DNA of 64,000 nt, taken from the NCBI GenBank assembly GCA_963821325.1, contig CAWGDC010000005.1:434001-498000 (forward strand), read 5' to 3'. The translations under genes were made by a program, and so were the position numbers. Positions 47,011-54,825 of the stretch are shown piece by piece. This DNA is from PALSA-555 sp963821325 (GTDB taxonomy: Bacteria > Actinomycetota > Acidimicrobiia > IMCC26256 > PALSA-555). Each line of letters starts with the position of its first letter. Position 1 is the first letter of the stretch. Under the pieces are notes generated by a model. It was not told the DNA's origin. It made no database searches and was given only the letters and a program-made list of their open reading frames with translations.

Positions 47011-47883
47011 ATGCCGGGCAGGGCAGGCAAGAAAGCGACGGCGCGCCGGACGACCGGCGCCGCACGGCCGTCGCCGCGCCGCGCCGCGCCGCCGGCGAAG
47101 CGAGCCGCGAAGCCCGCGGCGAAGAAGCCGGCGAAGCCCACGGCGAAGAAGCCGGCGAAGCCCACGGCGAAAAAGAAGACGGCCGCCAAGAAGGCCGTGC
47201 CGAAGCCCACGAAGCCGGCGCCGGCCAAGAAGAAGACCGCCGCCACGAAACCGGCGGCCAAGAAGTCACCGGCCAAGGCGACGCGGCCCACCACCAAGAA
47301 GGCGACCGAGCCGCGACCCGCCCCGAAGAAGCCGGCGAAGACCGCCGCGCCGGCCCCGACCAAGGCGGCCGCGGCGCCCGCCGCCGCGAAGGCCAAGCCC
47401 GCCGCGGCCGCGGTGGCGCGCCCCTCCATCCTCGAAGGGCGCACCAAGCACGGGAAGAACACCGTGCTGTGCCCCCTGTCCGGGTTCGAGGTGACACCGT
47501 CACCCGCGAACCTCGGTACCAAGACCCTGGAGCGGCTGCGCCAGAAGCTGATCGACGAGAAGCAGCGCCTCCTCCACCAAGCCGACGACCTCACCGCCGA
47601 AGCCGAGCAGCTCGCCCGCGAGCGCGAGGCCGGCGACACCCAGTTCGACGAGGAGTCGGGTGAAGGCGACACGGTGAACGTCGAGCGGGAGCGCGACCTG
47701 CTGCTCTCCGCGACGGCGCGTCAGGTCGTCGAGGAGATCGACGACGCCCTCGACCGCATCAAGCGCAACAAGTACGGCGTGTGCAAGCCGGCGGGCCGCA
47801 AGATCGCACTCGAGCGCCTCGAGGCGATCCCGTGGGCCCAGGTGTGCGTCGACTGCAAGGCGCGTGCCGAGCGCCGACGCTGA
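47011..47883 (+). CDS. DksA/TraR-like protein with a long lysine-alanine-proline tail
   Basis: 290 aa. The first ~145 residues are histone-H1-like (KKPAKPTAKKPAKPTAKKK and similar) and strongly basic. The rest has a coiled coil (LGTKTLERLRQKLIDEKQRL, VERERDLLLSATARQVVEEI) and the C-terminal zinc-finger region YGVCKPAGRKIALERLEAIP followed by VCVDCK. The canonical finger is C-x2-C ... C-x2-C; here the second Cys is Ala, leaving three Cys. The family binds RNA polymerase through the secondary channel; the basic tail may add nucleic-acid affinity. ATG 47011 follows AAGGAGACGA closely. Confidence 0.8.
   Translation: MPGRAGKKATARRTTGAARPSPRRAAPPAKRAAKPAAKKPAKPTAKKPAKPTAKKKTAAKKAVPKPTKPAPAKKKTAATKPAAKKSPAKATRPTTKKATEPRPAPKKPAKTAAPAPTKAAAAPAAAKAKPAAAAVARPSILEGRTKHGKNTVLCPLSGFEVTPSPANLGTKTLERLRQKLIDEKQRLLHQADDLTAEAEQLAREREAGDTQFDEESGEGDTVNVERERDLLLSATARQVVEEIDDALDRIKRNKYGVCKPAGRKIALERLEAIPWAQVCVDCKARAERRR
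47119..47166 (+). repeat. Two perfect 24-bp tandem repeats inside the lysine-rich tail
   Basis: Units 47119-47142 and 47143-47166 are identical, each starting GCGAAGAAGCCGGCGAAGCC and ending CACG, and encode AKKPAKPT twice. A partial third copy begins GCGAAAAAG. Because 24 is a multiple of three, copy changes would keep the frame, so the tail length may vary between strains. Confidence 0.9.
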
Positions 47884-48371
47884 CCGCCCGCGGGGGCTGC
47901 GTCACCGCCGCCAGCTGGTCGTCGGCATCGTCGTCGGGGTCGTCGCCCTCGACCAGGCGACGAAGGCGTGGGCCGCGTCCGCGCTGAAGGACGCGCCGAT
48001 GTCGATCATCGGCACCACCGTCGAGTTCCGGCTGGCCCGCAACACCGGCAGCGCGTTCAGCCTGTTCCAGACCGTGACCCCGCTGCTCGCCGTGCTCGCC
48101 GTGGCGCTGGCCGTCGTGCTCGTCGCGCGCCCTGCGCCGCACCGACGACCGGCTCGTGCTCGTCGCGTTGGCGCTCGTGCTCGGTGGCGCGCTCGGCAAC
48201 ATCGCGGACCGGCTGTTCCGTGCCCCCGGCGTGCTGCACGGCGCGGTGGTCGACTTCATCAAGCTCGGGCCCTGGCCGACGTTCAACGTCGCCGACTCCG
48301 CGATCACGATCGGCGCGGTGCTGCTCATCGCCTGGAGCGTCCTCGGCAGCCGGCCCCGCGCCCCGCGGTGA
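47864..48371 (+). CDS. lspA: Lipoprotein signal peptidase LspA (frame broken)
   Basis: QLVVGIVVGVVALDQATKAW gives the first membrane helix with its conserved Asp-Gln, then FRLARNTGSAFSLFQTV in one frame. The second frame has LALVLGGALGNIADRLFRAP, VVDFIKLGPWPTFNVADSAI and a last helix. The catalytic Asp pair is in GNIADRL and FNVADSAI. One indel near 48125-48135 joins the ~168-aa protein. It cleaves prolipoprotein signal peptides in the membrane. GTG 47864 overlaps the DksA-like gene by 20 bases, and rluD follows 1.45 kb later in the usual lspA-rluD neighbourhood. Confidence 0.87.
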
Positions 48372-48429
48372 GGGCCACCGGCACTCGACGACGGGGAGGG
48401 GAGCAGCACACCGCCGGGCGCCTCGACGG

Positions 48430-49538
48430 CTAGAGCGGCTTTCGCTCGAGGTAGCCGCTGATGAACACGTCCGCGCCGGTGATGCCGTTCTTGAACTCCA
48501 GGAGCAGCGGGCCGCCCGGGGCGCCGGCGCCGGCGCCGGGGACGTCCTTCGTGTACCAGTGCACGTTGGGATACGGCGAGGCGAACGCGACGGCGTCCGA
48601 GACGCGGAAGTCCGACGTCGCCTTCGAGCCGACGACGCTGCCCGTGATGCTTGACGTCGGCACGCCGAGCGCGACCGTGCCGTAGACGATGTGGCGCGTC
48701 GTGGTGCCCCCCCAGGTGAACGAGGTGAACGCCCCGGGAACGGAGAAGACCGGGACGGTGAACGAGGGGGTGCCCGTCGACATGCCGGCGCACATGCCGA
48801 CCGCGGCCGTCTCGAAGTTCGGACACGCGTTCGTGTCGAAGTGCACGTCGATGGCGCACTGCGACCCGGCGGCCGGGCAGCTCGGCTCCGTGGGGAACGG
48901 CTCCGTGTCCAGCGCGTCCCACGGTCAGGCTGAGCGGCTGGCGGCCCGGCGAGCAGGTGAAGTTGTTCGTGAGGCTCTGCGTCGCCGCGGAGGTGTAGCA
49001 CTTCGCGTAGTACTTGAACAGGGCGGCGTCCTGGCCGACCCACACGAACCCGCGGCTGACCCGGACGCCGTTCTGGTAGGCCTCGACGACCCACACGTTG
49101 TAGCTGGGTTGTGTGAGGCAGCCGATGTCGGTGTTCGTCGTCATCGCGAGCGTCGCTCGCTGTGGGTCGGTCCCCTGCACGAAGTCTTGTGAGTTCTCGT
49201 TCTTCGTGCACAGGCTGTACTTCTCGGTCTTGAAGTGGTGCGCCGCGGCTGTCGATGTAGATGTGCATGCCGGCGCACCCCTTCTCCCTGGGGCAGAACC
49301 GGACGGCCACGGACGCGTCGATCCGCGAGTCGCCGACCTTGGGCGACTCGGGCGCGGTCGTGGGGGGCACCGCGGTGGTCGAGGGGGTCGGCGCCGGCGC
49401 CGTGGTCGGCTCGGTCGTCGGCGGGCTCGGCTCGGTCGTCGGCGACGTCTGGGCTCCGGCGACCCCGAGGAGCGATCCCGTCAGCAGGGCGAACGTGACC
49501 GCGAGGACGAGGGCGGCTGCCCGACTCCGGCGTGGCAT
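48430..49538 (-). CDS. Exported protein with Thr/Pro-rich linker, unknown (two frame breaks)
   Basis: ATG 49538 follows GAGGG and opens a clear signal peptide (RRSRAAALVLAVTFALLTGS, cleavage likely after GVAGA), then a Thr/Pro linker to ~65 and RIDASVAVRFCPREKGCAGM. The middle part (QPSYNVWVVEAYQNGVRVSR, LFKYYAKCYTSAATQSLTNN) is in a second frame and the last 138 residues (TNACPNFETAAVGMCAGM and FRVSDAVAFASPYPNVHWYT) in a third. Breaks are near 49250 and 48920. Several Cys pairs suggest disulfides outside the cell. I recognise no domain. It lies inside the lspA-rluD interval on the opposite strand; 49539-49822 beyond it holds no other gene. Confidence 0.6.
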
Positions 49539-49822
49539 GGAACCCTCGGCTCTGGTGTGTGGCGTCCCCTGCGCTCGAGCGAGCGGGATCGTCACCACGC
49601 GTGTCGACTGCCTCGCGTCGCCCCTTGATCCCCAATCCGCTCGCACTGCCGGCGGCCCACCACCCCGCGCACCGGGGCGGGCGGGACCGGCGGCGGGGTC
49701 GGGCGACGCGGGGCTGGTGCGCCGTGCGCCAGGATGCGGCAGCCGTCCCGGTCGCCCGCGGGCGGTGAGCCCTGGCTCGACGCCGCGTTGGGGCGTTCCC
49801 ACACCACCGGAGGGATGACCCG

Positions 49823-50780
49823 GTGCCCGACCCCGACACGTTTTCCGTCCCCGACGCGCTCGTCGGGGAGCGCATCGACCGGGCGGTCGCGCTCCTGACC
49901 GGCTGGAGCCGCGCCGAGGTCCAGGCGCTGCGTCGCGACCGGCGCGATCCGTGTCGACGGGGAGATCCCCGCCAAGAGCCACCGCCTGCACGCCGGCGCG
50001 ACCGTGGAGCTGCTCGCCGAGCCGGAGCCCGACCGGGTGCCGGTCGCCGAGGACGTCGACGTCCGTGTCGTCGCGGCCGACGACGCGGTGATCGTCGTCG
50101 ACAAGCCGGCGGGCCTCGTCGTGCACCCCGGGGCCGGGCACGAGCACGGCACCCTCGTCCACGGTCTCCTCGCCCGCTACCCGGAGCTCGCCGGGGTCGG
50201 CGACCCCCGCCGACCTGGGATCGTGCACCGCCTCGACCGGGACACGAGCGGTCTCCTCGTCGTGGCCCGCTCGACGGACGCGTACGAGCGACTCGTGGCC
50301 GCCCTCGCGGCGCACGAGGTCGAACGCCGGTACCTGGCGCTCGTCCGCGGCGTCCCGGACGCGGCCCGCGCCACCGTCGACGCGCCCATCGGCCGGTCGA
50401 ACCGGCAGCCCACCCGGATGGCGGTGCGAGCCGGCGGTCGGCCGGCGCGCACCACCTACGAGGTCCTCGCCCGCGACGGGGACGACGCCGCGCTCCTCGA
50501 GTGTCGCCTCGAGACCGGTCGCACCCACCAGATCCGGGTCCATCTCGCCGCGATCGGCCATCCGGTGCTCGGCGACGCGGCCTACGGGTCAGCCGGGGGG
50601 CCGCTGCGACGCCCCTTCCTCCACGCCTACGTCCTCGCCTTCACCCACCCCCGCCTCGGGGACCGCCGGCGCTTCGAGGCGGCGCTGCCCGCCGACCTGC
50701 GGCGGGTGCTCGAGGCGCGGGGGATCGCACCGGTGGGAGTGGACCGGCCCGCCCGGGCCGGCGACGTCGGGGCGGGGTGA
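49823..50780 (+). CDS. rluD: RluD-type 23S rRNA pseudouridine synthase (frame broken)
   Basis: VPDALVGERIDRAVALLTGW is the S4 domain start in one frame. The next frame carries AIRVDGEIPAKSHRLHAGAT, VIVVDKPAGLVVHPGAGHEH, GIVHRLDRDTSGLLVVARST with the catalytic Asp, and LETGRTHQIRVHLAAIGHPV. One break near 49935-49945 joins ~318 aa. It isomerises uridines in 23S rRNA helix 69 or a related site. The start GTG 49823 is 8 bases after GGAGGG (49809-49814). Confidence 0.87.
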
Positions 50781-50938
50781 TTCGACGTCGCCGGCGGCGG
50801 GCCGTCGCCGGGTTGGACACGAACGGGCAGCGGGGCACGCTGTCCAGGGACACCGTACGACGGGGCGCCTCAGCGGGGGTCGAGCGAAGGGCCAGGATTC
50901 GGTAAAGGTTGAGGCGGCAGCGCGCCGACCCTTCTTTG

Positions 50939-51613
50939 ATGCGGGTCCTGCTCGTCGAGGACGACCTCACCATCGCCTCACCCCTCGTCCGGGGCCTGGA
51001 GCGGGACGGCTTCGCCGTCGACCACGCCGAGACCGGCGCCGCCGCCCAGGCCGCCCTGGCGGCCACGCCGCCCGACGTCGTGCTGCTCGACCTCGGCCTG
51101 CCCGACATCGACGGCTTCGAGCTGTGCCGCACGCTGCGCCACGCCTCCGCCGTCCCGATCATCGTCGTCACCGCGCGGGGGGAGGAGGTGGACCGGGTCG
51201 TCGGCCTCGAGCTCGGCGCCGACGACTACGTCGTGAAGCCCTTCGGGTTCCGGGAGCTCGTGGCCCGCATCCGCGCCGTCGCCCGGCGGGCCGCCGGCCG
51301 GGCCGAATCGGCCGCCCCGACGGTCGGTCCCCTCGCCGTCGATCGCCGCACCCGGCGCGCCGTCGTCGACGGCCAGGCCCTCACCCTCACCCCGAAGGAG
51401 TTCGACCTCCTCGCCCTGCTCGCCGACGACCCGGGCGCCGTGTACAGCCGCCAGCGGATCCTCGACGAGGTGTGGGACCCGCACTGGTACGGCCCGACGA
51501 AGACCCTCGACGTGCACGTCGCCAGCCTGCGCCGCAAGCTCGGCCATCCCGAGCTCATCGAGACCGTCCGTGGCGTCGGGTACCGCCTCGCCGTCCCCGA
51601 AGCCGCGGCGTGA
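50939..51613 (+). CDS. OmpR/PhoB-family response regulator
   Basis: 224 aa. The receiver domain has MRVLLVEDDL, phospho-acceptor Asp51 in VVLLDLGLPDIDGFEL, the Thr switch in IIVVTARGEE and the Lys in DDYVVKPFGFRELVARI. The winged helix follows: LTLTPKEFDLLALLADDPG, then TKTLDVHVASLRRKLG and TVRGVGYRL. It is coupled to the histidine kinase through GTGA (51610-51613). The gene-free leader 50781-50938 contains GGTAAAGGTTGAGGCGG around 50901, possibly part of a promoter, but no clear operator repeat. Confidence 0.92.
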   Translation: MRVLLVEDDLTIASPLVRGLERDGFAVDHAETGAAAQAALAATPPDVVLLDLGLPDIDGFELCRTLRHASAVPIIVVTARGEEVDRVVGLELGADDYVVKPFGFRELVARIRAVARRAAGRAESAAPTVGPLAVDRRTRRAVVDGQALTLTPKEFDLLALLADDPGAVYSRQRILDEVWDPHWYGPTKTLDVHVASLRRKLGHPELIETVRGVGYRLAVPEAAA

Positions 51614-53001
51614 GACGCCGCCTCCTCATCAGCTACCTGTCGATCACCTGCTTCGTGCTCGTCGCGCTCGCGCTCCCGCTCGGCCTCTCCTACCGGCAGG
51701 GCCAGGAGCGCCAGCTCACCAGCCGCGTCCAAGACGACGCGCTCGCGCTCGCGCTCCGCGCCGACGTCCCGCTCGCGCAGGGTGATACGACGACCCTGCA
51801 CCGAGTCGTCCGGGAGCTGGCGCGGGGCACGGGGGACGGGGTCGTCGTCGTCGGCAGCGACGGGCGGGTGCTCGCCACCGCCGGCCCGGACCAGCCCGCC
51901 GTCGGCACCACGAGCACCGCGGCCGACCTGACGTCGGCGAAGCACGGCCACCCGGTGACCGACCATCGCCGCATCGCGGGCGGCGACGCGCTCGCCGTGA
52001 GCGTCCCCGTCCTCAGCAGCCGGGGCACGGTCGGCGCGTTGCGCATGACCGCGTCGCTCGGCGTCGTCGACCACGCCGTCACCCGAAACTGGCTGCTGCT
52101 CGGTGGGCTCGCCGGCGTCATCGCCCTCATCGTCCTGCTGGTCAGCACGCTGCTCGCGCGTTCCTTCACCCGTCCCCTCGCCGAGCTCGACGTCGGCGCG
52201 GCCCGCCTCGGCGACGGTGACCTCGCGGTGCGCGTCCCGGTGCCCGCCGACCCGCCCGAGCTGCGCCGCCTCGCGGCGTCGTTCAACACCACCGCCGCCC
52301 GTCTCGAGTCGCTGCTCTCGTCGCAGCGGGCGTTCGTCGCCGACGCGTCCCATCAGCTGCGCACCCCGCTCGCCGCGCTGCGGCTCCGCCTCGAGAACGT
52401 CGAAGCCGACGGGCCCGACCATCGGCCCGAGGACCTCGACGGGGCGCTCGCCGAGGTGCGCCGCCTCACCGCCCTCGTCGAGAGCCTCCTGGTGCTGGCC
52501 CGCGCCGAGGACGCGCCCGCGCCGAGCGTCGACGTCGCGCTCGCGCCGCTCGTCGAAGCCCGACTCGACGCGTGGGGTGCCGTCGCGGCCGAACGGGGGG
52601 TGCACCTCGACGCCGCGGTGAGCCACGTCGCGGTGCGAAGCGACCCGGGCCGTCTCGACCAAGTCCTCGACAACCTGCTGAGCAACGCCCTCGACGTCGC
52701 GCCCCGCGGCTCCGCTGTGCACGTCTCGGCCCGGGCGGTCGCCACCCGCGTCGAGCTGGCGGTCCGCGACCGAGGGCCGGGCATGACCCAGGAGCAGCGG
52801 GCCCGGGCGTTCGACCGCTTCTGGCGCTCCGCGAGCACGCGACGCACCGACGGCGGGTTCGGGCTCGGGCTGCCCATCGTGCGGCGTCTCGTCCTCGCTG
52901 ACGGCGGCGACGTGCGCCTCGAGGACGCGCCCGGCGGCGGACTCGCGGTGCTCGTGTCCCTGCCCGCGACGCATCCGGTCGCGCTGCGCGCCAGCGCCTG
53001 A
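51610..53001 (+). CDS. Sensor histidine kinase
   Basis: 463 aa. Helix ~4-25, then a periplasmic sensor of ~130 residues, a second helix (LLLGGLAGVIALIVLLVSTL, ~159-178), HAMP (RSFTRPLAELDVGAARLGDG), and HisKA with ADASHQLRTPLAALRLRLEN (phospho-His248). The ATPase domain has DNLLSNALD (N box), RDRGPGM (G1), FDRFWRS (F) and GGFGLGLPIVRR (G2). It pairs with the preceding response regulator. The signal is unknown. Confidence 0.92.
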   Translation: MRRRLLISYLSITCFVLVALALPLGLSYRQGQERQLTSRVQDDALALALRADVPLAQGDTTTLHRVVRELARGTGDGVVVVGSDGRVLATAGPDQPAVGTTSTAADLTSAKHGHPVTDHRRIAGGDALAVSVPVLSSRGTVGALRMTASLGVVDHAVTRNWLLLGGLAGVIALIVLLVSTLLARSFTRPLAELDVGAARLGDGDLAVRVPVPADPPELRRLAASFNTTAARLESLLSSQRAFVADASHQLRTPLAALRLRLENVEADGPDHRPEDLDGALAEVRRLTALVESLLVLARAEDAPAPSVDVALAPLVEARLDAWGAVAAERGVHLDAAVSHVAVRSDPGRLDQVLDNLLSNALDVAPRGSAVHVSARAVATRVELAVRDRGPGMTQEQRARAFDRFWRSASTRRTDGGFGLGLPIVRRLVLADGGDVRLEDAPGGGLAVLVSLPATHPVALRASA

Positions 53002-53016
53002 GCGACCCGACGCGCG

Positions 53017-53535
53017 TCACCCGGGGCGGGACGTCAGGCGACGATCCGGCCCAGGTCCGGTTCGTGCTCGCGGGCGACGCCGCGGCGCGCGGACTAGCTC
53101 GACGTCGTCGGGCGCGGCGTCGCCGGCCGTCGGGTGCCCGACGAGGGTGCGACGGACGAGGTCCTCGAGGGTGTAGCCCTCCAGGATCCGGCCCATCTGC
53201 TCGGAGACGCCGACCCACACCTCTTGGAGCACACAGTGCCCTTCGCAGTGGTCGTGCTCGCCGAGCGGCGTGGCGAGCGGGCCCTCGACCGCGCTGAAGA
53301 TCTCCGCCAGGGTGATCTCCTCGGGGGGGCGGGCGAGCACATACCCGCCGCCGACGCCGCGCTTGGAGTGCACCAGGCCGGCGCCCTTCGCGGCGAGGAG
53401 GATCTGCTCCAGGTACGGCTGGGGCAGCGCGGTGCGCTCGGCGATCTCCTTCACCGACGTCGGGCCGTCACGGCCGTGCAGCGCCAGCGACAGCAGGGCG
53501 CGCGCCGCGTAGTCGCTGCGGGTCGACACCTTCAT
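53017..53535 (-). CDS. Rrf2-family transcriptional regulator
   Basis: 172 aa from ATG 53535. MKVSTRSDYAARALLSLALH, then TSVKEIAERTALPQPYLEQI, LLAAKGAGLVHSKRGVGGGY and LARPPEEITLAEIFSAVEGP are the Rrf2 winged helix. The sensor loop EHDHCEGHCVLQEVW has two Cys and neighbouring His, not the three Cys of IscR, so a [Fe-S] cluster with His or other ligation, or a redox switch, is possible. The Arg/Pro-rich last ~25 residues may come from an indel near 53085: the alternative frame would end REHEPDLGRIVA at 53035. It is divergent from the phosphodiesterase gene by 66 bp. Confidence 0.83.
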   Translation of the reverse strand: MKVSTRSDYAARALLSLALHGRDGPTSVKEIAERTALPQPYLEQILLAAKGAGLVHSKRGVGGGYVLARPPEEITLAEIFSAVEGPLATPLGEHDHCEGHCVLQEVWVGVSEQMGRILEGYTLEDLVRRTLVGHPTAGDAAPDDVELVRAPRRRPRARTGPGPDRRLTSRPG

Positions 53536-53601
53536 CTCGGGCCATGGTCCCACGCGGGCCGCATCGCCGGCGCCGTTCGCCCCGCGCCGTACCCTGCCCC
53601 G

Positions 53602-54690
53602 ATGGAGCCCTTCCACCCGGCGTACGACGGCGCGGCCATCTCCAACGTGGTCCCGGCGCTGCTCGGGACCCGGCCGGCGGCGTGGCTGCCGGCCCCGGTG
53701 CGCGACGCCACCACCGTCGTGCTCCTCGTCGTGGACGGGCTCGGGTGGGACGCCGCGACGAGCCGGCCGGCCGAGCGACGCGAGCTCGCCGCGATGGAGG
53801 GCGGGCCGATCACGACGGTCGCGCCGTCCACGACGGCGAGCGCGCTGACCTCGATCACCACCGGTCTGGCCCCGTCGCAGCACGGCGTCACCGGCTTCCG
53901 GGTGGTCATCGACCACGCGGTGCTGAACGTGCTGTCGTGGCAGTCGAGCAACCGGCGCGCGCCCGAACCGTTCACCGTCCAGCGCCACCCGCCGTTCCTC
54001 GGCCGTGACGTGCCCGTCGTCACGAAAGCCGAGTTCGCGACCACCGGCTTCACCGAGGCACACCTGCGCGGCACCCGGTTCCTCGGCTGGAAGGCGCTGT
54101 CGTCGCTCGTCGAGCAGTGCCGGCAGCTGGCGGCTGACCGGGAGCCGTTCGTGTACGCCTACTACGACGGCGTCGACGCCGTGGCGCACGCGCACGGGCT
54201 GCACGACGGCTTCTACGATGCCGAGCTCCTCGCCGTCGACCGCCTGATCGGCGACCTGCGCGACGCCCTGCCGGACCGTGCCGCGCTCGCCGTCATCTCC
54301 GACCACGGGCAGGTGCACGTCGGCCCCGACGGGTGGCTCACCCTCGCCGCGCTCGGTGACCACTTTGAGCGCGGGGCGGGCGACGGCCGGTTCCGCTACC
54401 TCTACGCGCCCCGCGGGGGCGCGGCCGCGCTGCTCGACGCGGCCACCGACCAGTTCCGCGACGAGGCCTGGGTGTTCAGCCGGGACCAGCTGCTCGACGA
54501 GGGCTGGCTCGGCCCCGCGCCCACCGCCGCGACCCGACGCCGGGTCGGCGACGTCACCCTCGCCGCCCGCGGCCCCGTCGCGTTCGTCGACCCCGCCCTG
54601 CCGCGGGAGGCGGGCCTCATCTCGGCGCACGGGTCGCTCACCGCCACCGAGATCCAGGTGCCGTTCCTCGCCGGCCGGGGCCGCGCCTGA
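53602..54690 (+). CDS. Alkaline phosphatase superfamily phosphodiesterase/nucleotide pyrophosphatase
   Basis: 362 aa. VLLVVDGLGWDAATSRPAER supplies the first metal Asp, then ITTVAPSTTASALTSITTGL with the nucleophile Thr and PSQHGVTGFRV. AYYDGVDAVAHAHGLHDGF and AVISDHGQVHVGPDGW give the remaining Asp/His ligands of a type I phosphodiesterase. There is no signal peptide, so it is probably cytoplasmic. The substrate is unknown. It is divergent from the Rrf2 gene, which might regulate it. Confidence 0.83.
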   Translation: MEPFHPAYDGAAISNVVPALLGTRPAAWLPAPVRDATTVVLLVVDGLGWDAATSRPAERRELAAMEGGPITTVAPSTTASALTSITTGLAPSQHGVTGFRVVIDHAVLNVLSWQSSNRRAPEPFTVQRHPPFLGRDVPVVTKAEFATTGFTEAHLRGTRFLGWKALSSLVEQCRQLAADREPFVYAYYDGVDAVAHAHGLHDGFYDAELLAVDRLIGDLRDALPDRAALAVISDHGQVHVGPDGWLTLAALGDHFERGAGDGRFRYLYAPRGGAAALLDAATDQFRDEAWVFSRDQLLDEGWLGPAPTAATRRRVGDVTLAARGPVAFVDPALPREAGLISAHGSLTATEIQVPFLAGRGRA

Positions 54691-54775
54691 CGGTCGGGGG
54701 CAGGGGAGCGACGACCGGCAGGCAACCCTTGCGGCGGGCCGGCCCCCGGCGTAGGTTCAGAGTTACACCCTTGTA

Positions 54776-54800
54776 GTTCTCCACAGGCCCTGTGGAGAAC
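54776..54800. promoter_or_regulatory. 25-bp palindrome with two inverted DnaA-box-like sites upstream of dnaE
   Basis: GTTCTCCACAG-GCC-CTGTGGAGAAC is a perfect 11-bp inverted repeat, 25 bases before the dnaE start. Each arm contains TTCTCCACA (54777-54785 on +, 54791-54799 on -), one base from the DnaA box TTATCCACA. A second small palindrome, TACA-CCCT-TGTA, abuts it at 54764-54775, and TAGGTT (54752-54757) fits an actinobacterial TAnnnT -10. It could be a DnaA-responsive operator or an mRNA hairpin. No T run follows, so it is not a typical terminator. Confidence 0.65.
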
Positions 54801-54825
54801 GCCGAAGCGCCAGAACCCGGGACCC

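Noticed and set aside
54776..54800. Intrinsic terminator for the phosphodiesterase gene
   Set aside because: The palindrome has no U tract and is 85 bases past that stop but only 25 before dnaE, so a regulatory site is more likely.
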